Positions 11,271-22,500 of a stretch of DNA of 64,000 nucleotides are shown here, in pieces. How positions within the stretch are numbered: the stretch's first letter is position 1; each line of letters opens with the position of its first letter. Position numbers and translations under genes: made by a program. Source of the DNA: Hippasteria phrygiana (Eukaryota; Echinodermata; Asteroidea; Valvatida; Goniasteridae); the NCBI GenBank assembly GCA_037893225.1, contig JAZGUH010000533.1, positions 2,170,001 through 2,234,000 of the forward strand. The letters are read 5' to 3'. The notes under the pieces are model-generated. The model ran no database searches and was not told the origin of the DNA. It saw only the letters and a list, made by a program, of their open reading frames with translations.

Positions 11271-11389
11271 TTTTGCGAGATACTATGAACCATCTCTATT
11301 TTATTACCATTCCAGCGGAAACTTTGTATTTTTTATAGATTGTTTTATGTGAAAAAGCTTGTCCAATCTTTACGCATTTTCTACTCTAG

Positions 11390-11566
11390 AGAAATGCTAG
11401 AACTTCTCACTGATGATGACCGAGACTGTACGTACAAAGTTCACTGTCATTTGCTGTTTGAGGCCTTGAACATTGACAATGTGCAACAACTGCAGCAGCT
11501 CTTGCCGACAGCTGTGACTGTGCAGTATTTGGAAGCAACACATGACATAAAAACAGTGCAGAACAA
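11390..11566 (+). CDS. RPA-like OB-fold gene, coding exon 5
   Basis: The exon has 177 nt, entering in phase 2 and leaving after two bases of a codon. It encodes EMLELLTDDDRDCTYKVHC and then LQQLLPTAVTVQYLEATHD, aligning with GLLHLLHYDTKYREFKVCP and LQHHLPLQVTAIYQVATKH of the paralogue. I chose the acceptor TACTCTAG|A (ending 11389) because it gives a gap-free alignment. A second acceptor, TTTTATAG (ending 11338), is also in frame and would add 17 residues. The donor is AA|GTAAGT; reading through it would end at TAA 11568-11570. Confidence 0.7.
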
Positions 11567-11599
11567 GTAAGTTACTTTAATCTTAACAAAAACATATTA

Positions 11600-12091
11600 C
11601 AGTGGAACACGGCTATAACGAACATTGTGGGTTCACATGTTTTGTTCGGTATAGTGATCGTTCGGTATAGCGATTTTCAGGCATCAGCTCTCCAACATGG
11701 TGCGTGTTTTTTAAATAGCGCTTTTTTGCATTGTATTGGAAGTGCGCCTTTTTTAAAATTGTAATTGAACATGTGCTGTCCATTGAATCATGTAATTACA
11801 TGTTCATACTTTCAAAAAGCTTACCAAATTCTAAAGCAACAGTTGACTTTTTCTTTTACATTGTATTTCTTAGGGGAATAATAGCTGCCTGTCAATTTTT
11901 AACATAAAGCTGTGGCTATTTGAGAATTACAAAGAGCATAAATACTTAGTACGATTTTTTAATCCGTTGCTTTTTTTTTTTAAGTGCAATGTTCAGTAAG
12001 TTTTGTACAAAAAATGTGGGAGCCAAGGATGGTGTTTGGTACAAGCAGAAAGTTTGGTATAAGGGGTGTTCGTTATAGTGGTGTTTCACTG
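11600..12091. mobile_element. Mariner/pogo-like MITE, TA target site
   Basis: The left end is CAGTGGAACACGGCTATAAC and the right end, inverted, CAGTGAAACACCACTATAAC, an imperfect TIR of ~25 bp with CAGTG termini. TA flanks both sides (11598-11599 and 12092-12093). Length is 492 bp, non-coding. CAGTG ends and TA duplication fit the pogo/Tc1-mariner group. It lies in intron 5. Confidence 0.8.
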
Positions 12092-12874
12092 TACTATTAG
12101 AAATGTGTTTACATAATGAAGAAACTGTTTACACGAACAATATTAAGAAGTAAATTTACCCTATCAAGGCTACAACTGCATCTAACATTTGTGTGGTATT
12201 TGCAAACATACAAAAGTTGATGAAAGATGATGGATTTGGTTGAAGAGGCCAGAAGCAGTTCTGTGCACAGTCGCATACATTTGTTAAGCATAAAAAGTTT
12301 TTATTGTGATATAAGCAACTTGTAACTATGCAGGAATGTGTATCATCATATGAAGTGCCAAATGTGAGTGGTTTCATATAAGTCTTTAAGTGTTGTGAAC
12401 AATTGGTCTTCCACTTAATATAAAGTATGTAGGGACTGTACAGGGTATAGTACAAGAGTGCGCATTGTATTTTGGCAAATTACAGGGGTTTTGCTTGTGA
12501 GCTTTCTTGTCAGCAGAGATACTGGTTAGTGTTGCCAGATTCAACTTATACTCTCATTTGGTTAATGTAAAATTCATAGAAGTAATTCATAAACATTTTT
12601 TGGACAAAGTTGACTTGTTTTGTGCTGTAGACATTTGTGGACTAAGGTAAGTTGAAGTTGAGAAGTATATGACATGCATCACCATTTGACATTGACATTA
12701 TAAAGCTGATTTCAAGCATGTCTATATTACTGTATGTATATGTGTTGCAGAATTAACATGTACTTTGACTTAATGTGTTGAACTATTTAAAGCAGTATGC
12801 AAAATGTAAATTGCCAAGATACTGTTACACAAACTTTATCAAGTAATAGCTATTTTTTTTTTTTTTTTTTGCAG

Positions 12875-12908
12875 TGCTCAAAACGAAGATTCTGATGACA
12901 AGCAGTAA
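12875..12908 (+). CDS. RPA-like OB-fold gene, terminal coding exon 6
   Basis: After a 22-nt T run and GCAG (12871-12874), the codon split with exon 5 is completed. The frame reads NAQNEDSDDKQ and stops at TAA 12906-12908. The short acidic tail is common at the C-termini of DNA-binding proteins. The paralogue has a different tail (HITSVSLKF). Support is the strong acceptor, correct phase and immediate stop. A possible polyadenylation signal AATAAA is near 14438, though a nearer unconventional signal may be used. Confidence 0.6.
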
Positions 12909-13471
12909 ACTCTTGTCGTACGTGTGTTTTTAGTTTCTTGACTGTTGCACCAGCGAAGTTTTTGCAACGTGTACAGAAACTTGTAGAACTGTTACATAAG
13001 TAGATGTTTACAAATTTGTTGAGCTATTGATTGCTATGATAATTTTATTGCAAGCACATTATCTTTCTTAATTATTATTTTTTAATCGTAATGTTATTAC
13101 TTTAATGATTTTATGGACGCACGTGTGATTACAAAAAGTTTAGAAGCACAGTTTTTACTTGTTCTAGTTGCACATGTACTTGCAACTTGTACAGAAACTT
13201 TTGTCACAAGTTTTGGTGATCATTTGGTGACAATTGTGATGATAATTTCATTCTGTTTGTCTAGAATCCTAAATGATTATTAGCATATGATTTAACATCT
13301 GATTTTATCAATGCACATGTAATTACTAAAATTCAGATAGTGACGATATGTAGTTCCGTTGTTGGTGATATTACTCCAATCTATATTACCACAGCTTGAT
13401 GACAAATTGTATAGTAGGTTGTATATGTATCAGCATCATTTGTGTAGTAAACATGGGCTAGGTCACCATTT

Positions 13472-13925
13472 TGGGTTTCACACTATTCTTGATTTACCCA
13501 GGTAATTATTTACTCGGGTAGCAGTTTATTACCCGGGTTGAAAGTAACTCAGAGAATTGGTTTCATACCAGAGAATGAACATCACAATCCAGCTGTATCC
13601 ACTTTATTAGCATGTACTCGTGTAATTTGTAACTGGCAAACATTCACAGTGTTAAAGTAACTCGAAAAATTGTGTAAAAGTTACTGTTAACTTCGAGATT
13701 GGTAGGTTAATCCACCTTGTGCACTGAGCACGATTAGAAATTACGTGGGTTAAGTGGGTTTTGGGCCATGACAGTAACTTAGATAATTTGTAGCCTTGAG
13801 AATTGAGTGTATAGGGGGTTTCACACTACTCTAACTTACCTGATGGGTATCACTTGGGTAGCACTCCATTAGCCGGGTATAAACTAACCTATAGAATCGG
13901 TTTCACACTATAAAATTAACTTTGC
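13472..13925. repeat. Pair of ~100-bp diverged direct repeats
   Basis: The block starting GGGTTTCACACTA (13474) and continuing through GGGTAGCA, CCCGGGT and GAATTGGTTTCA is repeated, diverged, from about 13817 (GGGTTTCACACTA ... GGGTAGCA ... GCCGGGTATAA ... GAATCGGTTTCA). It lies in the 3' untranslated region or flank of the RPA-like gene. It may be a diverged dispersed element; no clear termini are visible. Confidence 0.55.
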
Positions 13926-15348
13926 AAGTCAGCTTATCCAATTTAATGTGGATCAGAGTAAACTTTCATGTAACTGCATGCATTCACACTATGGGAATGG
14001 TAACTGGGAGAATGTGCATTATTGGATGGACATGTATTTTTGTATGCTCTCCCAAAACCCTGAACCATAATGTAATTTTTACTTGGAAACATGCAAGTAA
14101 GATTAATTATGCTAAAAAATACATAGTAATTATTTTGTTTGCCATGATGTAAGCATTGAATAGTAGCTTATAAATTGTGTCCAAAAGTTGGGGAGAGGGA
14201 ATACAGATTTTTGTAAGAAATAGCTGTCGAAAGTGACAACATCCCCCCTCAATTTTTTTAAATTTTTTTTTTAAATCGGCCTGACAAGTTTGCTCCTGCA
14301 GACAAAATACATTTATATGAGTATCATGAAAGTTTGGCGGAGGTGGATGTTTGAAATCTATTTAAAAGGAGATGTGTTTTGGCCAAAATAGTAATAGTCC
14401 AAATTACTCGATTGGGTTTTTCGTTAATTATTTCCAAAATAAACACTGGTAACAGTACAGTGTAAAACTGGCACAAGGTACTTCTCCCTTTCCTTCTTCC
14501 CATCGCCAGCTAAAGATAAAAACATACAGCTTTTGCAACTCTCGCTTTTCCTGTTTGGATATCCTCATTTGTTTGCAAAGTGCGTCTTCTGCAAGGATGA
14601 GTTCTTAAGGTCAATATACATGTTGACCACATTATACACATGACAAAAATGTACTGAAAAATCTCACCTTTAAATACATAACTGCAATACATGTTTAATG
14701 AAGTGCAGTATAGGTGGAATACTTGGAAATGTTTCTGTGCGTATTGTGAGTACAGTTTACTGAATTACACATACAAAATACATAATACATTTTGTTATTG
14801 TTCATTGATTATTTTTAATCTGATGTTGTTTGTGTTATACCAAAACGTAATTGGTGGTAGTAGACTTCATGACAGTGTTACTATTACAAAGTTGTTGAAG
14901 TAACAGATATGTGCTATTAAAGAACCAGTTACTAGATTTAAATTCTGCACGTATCTTTTTTTTGGTCTTTTTTGGTCTTATTTTCCCCTTAAAATCCATA
15001 AAGTATATGTATTTGGTTTTAATGAGCACTTTTCACTTAGCTTTTTTTCCTGCAATATCGGTCTAACGTATCCATTTGTTTTTATGAAATTGTTGAAATG
15101 TTTGGTACCCTGGGCAGAGTGTGTGTGAGGGGCCACCGTGATGCCAAGTTTTGTGCTTGAAAGACTGTTGGTGTGATGCTAATTTTCGGTTTTAGTGAAA
15201 AAACAAAACCAAGACAAGAATGAAAGCAATTGAGTGAATAAGAACGAAATATTTTCATTAAGGAAACGGAACAGTTTTTGTAGCTAAAAGTAATACATTA
15301 ATATACCTGGGGATACTCATTTAAATTGGCTGAAAATCGTTTACTCCA
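13926..15348. other. 3' flank, nothing recognised
   Basis: There is no supported gene or RNA. AATAAA occurs near 14438. Short open frames on either strand have no recognisable motif and no splice context. Confidence 0.45.
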
Positions 15349-15355
15349 CCCCCCA

Positions 15356-15374
15356 CCCCCCCCCCCCCCCCCCC
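15356..15374. repeat. C homopolymer tract
   Basis: A run of C residues preceded by CCACCCCCCA in an AT-rich context. Similar G or C runs occur at 17374-17403, 22614-22627, 22713-22734 and 61181-61195. Their exact length is likely unreliable in the assembly. Confidence 0.8.
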
Positions 15375-15539
15375 TTCCCAGCTTGTGAAAAAGAAACAAG
15401 AACGAAAGTGTACTGCCCCAAAACTCTTAAAAATGCCGAGGATTTTTTTCTAAAGGTTCGGAGACGCAGTGTATGTGGGTATGCTTGACAAAATTACCGC
15501 GCTGTGGCACTTTCATGTTTAAAGCAGCGCATATTGGAG

Positions 15540-15843
15540 GTGTAATTTTTAAAAGGGTATAATGGCACATCTGTGCCGAAAGACATGGGGGGGTATGCGT
15601 TTTGCAATGGGAACGGTCCTGTCGACGTAAACAAAAAACCGTTGTCAAGTACATAATAAGTTGCCGAGAAACAGTTTAAGGTTGCGTCGAATCTCTTGTC
15701 TTGGGCTGTCCTGCGCTTGTGTGTACGTGTTCGTCTATTACAAGTACGCGCGCGACGCGATGTTGTATGTAGCGGAGCTGAGCTGCAGCTAGCTAAAGAG
15801 ATGACGGCGTTTACTGTTAAAACAGTAGGGCGCCCTCTTACAG
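15540..15843 (+). repeat. Dispersed repeat, copy 1 (paired with 61197-61975)
   Basis: The block contains CTGTGCCGAAAGACATGGGG, TTGCAATGGGAACGGT, then AGTTTAAGGTTGCGTCGAATC and TTAAAACAGTAGGGCGCCCT. The same landmarks in the same order and orientation occur at 61197-61975, with extra sequence in the second copy. A further shared block (GGGTTGTAGTGTTTTGTTTG and diverged flanks) lies at about 16945-16985 and 62240-62270. It is CpG-richer than its surroundings and may be a promoter-proximal duplicated segment or an unclassified dispersed element. Confidence 0.6.
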
Positions 15844-16023
15844 TGCATATGATCTCATTATATAAACGTCACTAAGATTTAGACGTCAGGGAATCTTTAG
15901 GTTAAGGTTAGGGAACCAGACTAGTCTACGAACACTTAACATCAACCTCGTTACCATGGGTACGATCTTGCGGCGCCATGTTTTCCCACCATGCCTTGCG
16001 CGATCTTAACACCTGGAATTGTG

Positions 16024-16066
16024 TAATTACCATATCCCACATACATGTAGTGGGATATGGTAATTA
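16024..16066. repeat. Perfect 17-bp inverted repeat (hairpin)
   Basis: TAATTACCATATCCCAC (16024-16040) is followed by a 9-nt spacer and its exact reverse complement (16050-16066). No T tract or coding sequence is attached, so the role is unknown. It could be the remains of a small foldback element. Confidence 0.85.
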
Positions 16067-17016
16067 GGACTGCAGTCGATGTGTTTAACGCGCGACGCAG
16101 TGGTTTTTAGTAGGAAGGTTTTATTTGTAGAATCAATCGTTTGGAAGGATGCGATTAGCTTCTAATAATAATGATGCCTAATGTTTTTCCCGCCTGACGT
16201 TAAATCTAACACTGCACTGAATAGTAGTAACAGCCGACCTGGTGGGATCGGGAGGAAGGAAAAGTATGACGACCGTCATGACCGTTTCCGCCCATTATCG
16301 CCGGATGTCAGTTTTGTAATTTTCCAAATGTTTTTCTCAGCTGTTTTCGCAAATTTGTCAAACCTTTCGATGCATCTTCTGCAGCGGCGGAAAACACTGT
16401 CATTGAGAATGAGCTGCTTTCTTGAACTGGATAAATAAGTAAATTTACTATCGATTGGAAAAATTGATTTCCGGCCTCGATTCGAATTTATAATGTGTGC
16501 CTTTTTTATCTGTTTAAACATAAAATACATGAATTTCTCGACCAGAAAAAATCCATATCGTTTATCGTAGCCACCAAGACTAGTGGCCTTGTCTTGATAA
16601 TGGAAAAAAGTGCTCGGAGTCGTTTTGCTGATGTGACGTGACGAACAGGATGTTAAAGCGGGCGCGAGCGCAAGCGCACACAGGGCGTTCAACATTCGGA
16701 TTACGCGCGCGGTTCGCTTTCAGACATAACTATTCATTTCGAACAGCCAGTCAGCGTCGTTAACGTATTCCTCACGGCCAGGGGTTAGTGGAGGAACGCA
16801 CACGCGCCCATGGAGTCGAGGATGACTTAACATATACAGATCAAGTGCGTCGATGGTAAGACTAGGACTAGGGGTATTGTGTCCACGTGTTTGATCAAGT
16901 TTTTTTGTTTTTTCTGTGATTTTCTTTTTTTGGGGGAGGGTGAACGGGTTGTAGTGTTTTGTTTGAAGATGTCACTTTCCTAACGACTATGCTATTTTTG
17001 ATGAGTATCCGTTGTG

Positions 17017-18209
17017 ACCATAGACTACTTCCAAAAAATGTAAGGCTCTCCGCGTTAGCCTTATATTATAACGATATTCCTTTTTGGACCCCGTAACTCA
17101 ATGGGATTTGCAATACGCTTTTGTTAGATCAGTTACAATGTTCTAGAACTCTACTTTCCCAAACATTAATCTCCCTAGAAGGTTATCCAATCCCTCCTAC
17201 AGATCTTTGAGATTTTTGCGGCACATTTGCGGAACATTGAAACGGACAATTTATTGGGAAATCAGAGTTTTAAATCGCCAACCGACGTATTCAGCCGAGA
17301 TGAACATAGCGTCCCACAGCTGACTAATACAGTCCACCAGACTGCAGATTTGGGGCTCGACCATTTTTTGAAGGGGGGGGGGGGGGGGGGGTGGGGGGGG
17401 GGGTCATCTTTTCTACATCGTGCAGCGGTGATGTGTGGAATGTGATTAATTAATGGCGCGCTATTATACCTAGTGTAAGTAGTGTGGTTCCTTGGCCTGA
17501 CAATGTTTGTTATGCCCATACGTCTAAATTTCATGGCGGGTAGCCATTGCGCTATTTTTAGATGATGCTACAAATCAAATTATAACGACTTTTCCAAAAT
17601 AGGCACAACCCCTAGCTGCATTGACTTTAAATATAGTGAATTTTTGCATTTTGTCTGATGTTTTTTTTGGCCAATGCGAGCTTTTATTTTATGCGAATCA
17701 GAAAAAATCAGAATCTGGATCGATGGTCATTATTTGTTCACGTTGTTCATTTGAAAAACGAAGGAATGTTCAAACACACACACACTGTGTAAAGCGCGTC
17801 ATGCACACATTACCGTTGCGCGATGTAGAAAAGATGACCCCTCCCCCTTCAAAAAATTGTCGAGCCCTAAATCTCCTCGAAAACTTTACGCGCATGCGCA
17901 GTCTGGTAGACTGTATTAGTCAGCTGTGCGATGCCATGTTCATCTCTGCTGAATACGTCAGTTGGTGAGTAAAAACTCTGATTTCCCAATAAATTGTCCG
18001 TTTCAATGTTCCGCAAATGTGCCGCAAAAATCTCAAAGATCTGTAGGAGGGATTGGATAACCTTCTGGGGAGATTAACGTTTGGGAAAGTGGAATTCTAG
18101 AACATTGTAACTGATCTAACAAGAGCGTATTGCAAATCCCATTGATCAGTTACGGGGTCCAAAAAGGAATATCGTTGTAAGTACATTTTTGGAAGTAACC
18201 ATAGACCAT
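17017..18209. repeat. Long inverted repeat (foldback element)
   Basis: The left arm (about 17017-17480) and right arm (about 17770-18209) are reverse complements with modest divergence. Landmarks are TTTTTGGACCCCGTAACT (left) with its inverse near 18153-18170, and GGTTATCCAATCCCTCCTAC (left) with its inverse near 18040-18062. The arms are ~430 bp and the central spacer ~290 bp. The left arm carries a G-run (17374-17403) where the right arm has only CCCCTCCCCC. The open frames at 17227-17534 and 17621-17968 fall across arms and are not genes. Confidence 0.8.
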
Positions 18210-18377
18210 ATCGCAAATACCGCCTGGTCGAGACGTCACAATGGTCACAAGGGATTGTGGGAAGGAAATGGGAGCGATTTTGGTGCGCGTTTCTTTACCA
18301 CGTCCCTAGCATACTACGTCCATGTCCCTAGTAACCATTATGACGTCTCATCCAGGCGGTATTTGCGATAAGGTCTA
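18202..18377. mobile_element. Foldback MITE, copy 1
   Basis: It begins TAGACCATATCGCAAATACC and ends with the near-perfect inverse (GGTATTTGCGATAAGGTCTA), giving ~44-bp TIRs that each contain a GACGTC core. It abuts the right end of the long inverted repeat and is followed directly by a second copy. Confidence 0.75.
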
Positions 18378-18380
18378 TAG

Positions 18381-18547
18381 GGGTTACATATTGCAAATAC
18401 TGCGTGGTCGAGACGTCACAATGCCAATGGTCACAAGGGATTGTGGGAAGGAAATGGGAGTGATTTTGTTGTGCGTCTCTTTCTCACATCCCTAGTTACC
18501 ATTGTGATGTCTCATCCAGGCGGTATTTGTGATGTCGATAAGGTCTA
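18381..18547. mobile_element. Foldback MITE, copy 2
   Basis: This is a second copy of the preceding element in the same orientation (ATATTGCAAATACTGCG ... GCGGTATTTGTGAT ... AAGGTCTA). The internal GGTCACAAGGGATTGTGGGA matches copy 1 and internal spacing is similar. Divergence at the left end suggests the outermost TIR bases were lost. Confidence 0.7.
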
Positions 18548-19580
18548 TAGACCATATAAGACCTTATTGAAAATTAGCTTGAAAATTCCAGCACTAGGCT
18601 CATGACGGGTCATGCTAAGTAGGTTAAGCATTAACAAAGTGTGAACAATTTATAAAAGCACTGTAGTGTTAAGCTGAAACGACTGTCCACACTGCGGGAG
18701 CAGCATATATATTGAAGAAAACAAAGGCTTGCACGACACCTATTTAAAAGCTGTGAACATACGATATGGTTATGTAATCGCTATAAAAGGTGTGAATTGG
18801 TGATTTAAAATACTGACATTACGTTCGTGCAATGCTGCAGTGGCGTGACACGTATGAGAGAGGGCGCACTAATGGCAATAAAAAAATAATGTACATGGAG
18901 TAAGTGACAGTTGACAAAATGTCGACTGGTCACACATAACCCCAAGAAAAATAGAGAAAAAATATATATAAAAATACAACTATTTACTGGTGGCATGAAT
19001 TTCTCCAGCCACAACGACAGGAAAACTGTTAAGTTAAACTGTTTATCAGATTCATCATGGACTAAATGTTGACCGACAACTGCTGAGGAAAAGAGTTACG
19101 TGGGCTGGAAAATCTCCCTTCGAATAAGGAATTAAAAGAGACTTCTAATGGTGCTTCTAATAAAAGGACAACACAGTACAGGTTGATTGCAACCTGAACA
19201 AATGCATCTGCCAACTCGAAATCTCGAGCAGTTCCGGAATAATATATTCCGTTACAGGACAAAATCTGCCACCCAACCCGCTTCAGTATGTCACTGAAGA
19301 AGAGACAATGCTCATACAGGTGATAGCACAATGTCGTTAATAAGCAGAAATGTACAATCAGGATAATTGTAAAGTTGTCAAGTGACCAAGAAGCTTTTCA
19401 GTATATCACAAGAAATCTGATATTTGGAAACAATTCGCAAAGTTCTTCCACCCCTCGCAACAATAATTCTCAGGTTTTACTGATTCAGGCGTTGTCAGTA
19501 AACAAGTTCTCCCATGGAGTCTAAACAGCAAGGAAGTGGGCAGTAGGCAATGTCAGCAAACTTTACGGTAAGCCAGCACA
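18548..19580. other. Intergenic, nothing recognised
   Basis: No supported gene, RNA or repeat was seen. The small open frames on the - strand at 18805-19014 and 19062-19331 have no recognisable motif. Confidence 0.4.
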
Positions 19581-20417
19581 TCAAAATTTGAGTGAAACGC
19601 TGGTGATATGCTTTGTAGCTACTTGGTAGATGGCTGTCACTTGCAAGGGTAGATGGTGTTGTAGGTCTTTAAGGTCAGCCATTTCCAGTGTAGAGAGGAA
19701 TAGTTGTGGACATACTTTGAACTCACGGTATTTGGTGTCATAGTGCAGCAGGTGCAAAAGTCCGTCTGATTCTTCACTGAAGCCTTCGATAGTGATGTCT
19801 TTTTCAGTCTCACCAGTTAGCTTTATTGAGGTGTATTGACTGCTGTTGAAAATGTGGAGGTTTCCAAAAGGTTTCCAACCGATGTTGGTGATGCAAACTA
19901 TGCTCTGTTGCGGAGGTACAGGCAAATCTGCGCAGTCTTTCTACAGGTTTATTGCTATGCGCTTATTCCCATTATTGAGGTCTTCAAGTTCCAGCACCTT
20001 TCTTTTCGAGTTAGGGGTCTCTTTCAAGGGCGACAAAGCCTTGACAGCCCCTATTACCGAAAATCGTGGACCAAATGATTGTTTTTTTGCCTCTTCAACT
20101 TGGACTTCTTCTGGGTTGAAAAACGCATCCTTGGCGGGGCAATCTGTGGAGAACGTTTCACCTGTGTATATCTTTGAATTTGATGTAAGGCGTACCACTT
20201 CAAGGCGTACCGGTACCAAGTCATCAAGACCTTTTTCTGTTGTGAGTAGATTTGCCTTTGTGACAAGAAGGAATGCTCCTTTGGTGAGGCTTTGAAAATG
20301 AGTGGGAATGCTGGTCCACAGTTGTCTAACGGAGTGGTCCTTCATCACTACGTCAATACATTTTGCGTCGTTCCTTTTCTCCAGATGGCCAAGCGTATAC
20401 AAATTGATGGTTGACAT
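19581..20417 (-). pseudogene. Intronless RPA-like OB-fold paralogue with one in-frame TAG
   Basis: From ATG at 20417-20415 the frame runs 158 codons, meets TAG at 19943-19941, and continues in the same frame to TGA at 19583-19581 (279 codons in all). It is colinear with the spliced product of the gene at 1379-12908. Shared blocks are CIDVVMKD, KIYTGETFS, RFSVIGAVKALSPLKET, SKRKVLELEDLN, then after the stop WKPFGNLHIFN, FKVCPQLF and LQHHLPLQVTAIY. All five intron positions of that gene are uninterrupted here, which suggests an old retrocopy or an independently intronless member. The TAG replaces the conserved Trp of the OB-fold LW motif (TGG in the other gene), a one-base change. No poly(A) tail or target duplication is visible. 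If the stop is real, the product is an N-terminal fragment. A single stop in an otherwise open frame means recent loss, readthrough or a sequencing error are all possible. Confidence 0.65.
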
Positions 20418-22113
20418 CTTGTGTGCACCAAGCAAAAGATCGCCGGAAGCGGTTCAAATTTGCAAAAAAAATTACACAAATCTCCAATCCGACAGACACA
20501 CACACATGACCTGGCGGAAGCTAGCCCGAGATAGCCCTGTTAAATATACAGACACATGTATTGTAGTGAGAATATACAAAGATTTGTAGAACGCCCTCTT
20601 TTGGTACTAAGCAAGCTTTCACTTTTCATTGCGGTTATTGTGCACATGTGGGTTGTGCTGTTGCATAATTATGCAGCTATGCAAACAAATCCTGTTTTCT
20701 TGTATTGTTGTCCTGCATCTGTATTCAAGATGTGAAGCTTAGGATTGCACCACCCTGCCTGGCTGGATGTGGGCTGATTGCTGGAGTTGTTCTAATCAGA
20801 CACTCTGCTTCAGAGCCTTCATGAGAAAACATTGATTTGTGTTGTGTTGTGCTTCTCATGCTTTTCTGCACTTGCAGCCTGATATATTGTACATTACATA
20901 CATTACCATGTACAATTCTTAATTAGTACTTTCCATTCAACTGTATTGGCAGAAGTCGTGGGATGCTGCATGTTAAGTTGCAAACACTTGCTATTATACA
21001 TATTGCATATATTGTGTACATACTTGTACATTTCTTGTACTTTGTAAAATTCACCTCATGATGCATGAAAATTTGATATAATTGTAGACAAGTTGATTGA
21101 TGTGTCTTTACAAAGTATTTGAACTATAGACTCTGATCTGAATAATGGAAGATTTACAATATAGTACTCATTAGACACGGTTTGACGGTATTTTTGATTC
21201 CTCTAAGGGACTCGATCAAAGGAAATTCAAGACACATTATAGGAATTCGCAAGTAGATTTCCACTGTTTTGGATGGTATGAAGACCCTTAACATTTATTA
21301 ATATTGGTTGTCATCCAAAATATTTTTACTCCTGTAATTTATGTGTATAAAGATTCTGGGTTTGTATCCTAAGATACACATGTCCTGTGCACAAATGCAT
21401 GTGGTCTACATGTAGAAATGGGGAGGTTGCCTCTTTTGAATTGATTTTTTATGACTGAGTAAAATAACTCGCAGAAGATGAAGTGAGCTGCGATACATCT
21501 ATTTTCGCAACAAGTTATACTTGCGTATATGTATACTATTGTGAAATAATTATTTGTATTTTAGTCATAACATCTGCATACCTCACCTTCCATATGTGTA
21601 GCTGAACGGCTGTTGCCAACCGCGGCTTTGTATAGTTGGTAAGGTTTACAAATAAGGTTGGAGATCCGTTATTTTGGACATGTTGTGTCAATTTCACGTG
21701 CCATTAATGTATTAATAATCATGGAGCGGTTAATCAATTTGTATTTTTACATAAAATGCAACATACTTGTGATATTCATGGCACTGTGTTAGTTGAACAT
21801 CTTAATGCGATTAGATACATTATCCAGTGCATTGTAAATTTTACTGACATTGTTGTTAGGAAGAGAACTCTTTCTTACTCTTGCAACATAAATGGACTTA
21901 TTATATATTAACAATTTCATTTGAATTTTCTTTTATTTTTGCAGATTGAATATCCTCATTTGACTGTCGTTTCAATCACATATAAAAACATCTGTTACGT
22001 CTTTCACGACGTTTTTGTGAGTTTTGTCTCACCCTAAATCAATCAACCTCCAAATCTGTAGTTGTTTACGAGTTAATGTAAATAAAATATTGTATATATT
22101 ACTGATTATAGTA
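20418..22113. other. Intergenic; weak terminal-exon candidate
   Basis: I see nothing I can name. A TTTTATTTTTGCAG acceptor ending at 21944 is followed by a short non-coding stretch and AATAAA at 22081-22086, which could be a 3' exon of an unseen + strand transcript. The support is weak. Confidence 0.3.
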
Positions 22114-22204
22114 TATTAAAACCGCCTTGGCACCTGGGACGCTTAATAATGACTTGAGTCAAAGGTGGGGGTCATTAACGTCCAGGACCCAAGGCGGTTT
22201 AATA
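22114..22204. repeat. Imperfect foldback, ~35-bp arms
   Basis: TATTAAAACCGCCTTGG at the left pairs with CCAAGGCGGTTTAATA at the right. The inner parts CTGGGACGCTTAAT and ATTAACGTCCAG also pair imperfectly. It is a short foldback or MITE relic. Confidence 0.7.
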
Positions 22205-22482
22205 CTGGCCCTAGCACATATTTATTACTATTATTAAAAATCTGTTGGTATAATTCAGCAAAAAACTTTAGAAAAATCTCAAATTTCCAATGATTTTCTT
22301 CAAAACATTGTTTTGTAAAAAAAAACCTTTAGTTATTGAATGGTTCATGCTAAGCATAAGTGGTGCTAAAGATTTCCTTATATGGAAATTGACGAGCACC
22401 CGATGTGCTTGCCAGGTGTTGGAGAATGCCGCTGTGTTAGTGAAGTGTGATGTATTAGTAATATCCCGCTTGCGTTATTAGG

Positions 22483-22500
22483 AGAGTGACTAGTCACTCT
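22483..22500. repeat. Perfect 18-bp palindrome
   Basis: AGAGTGACTAGTCACTCT is its own reverse complement. No further context was recognised. G14 and C22 homopolymers follow at 22614-22627 and 22713-22734. Confidence 0.7.

Noticed and set aside
16276..16695. 139-codon - strand open frame
   Set aside because: No recognisable domain or splice context; composition resembles translated non-coding sequence, and an overlapping + strand frame also exists.
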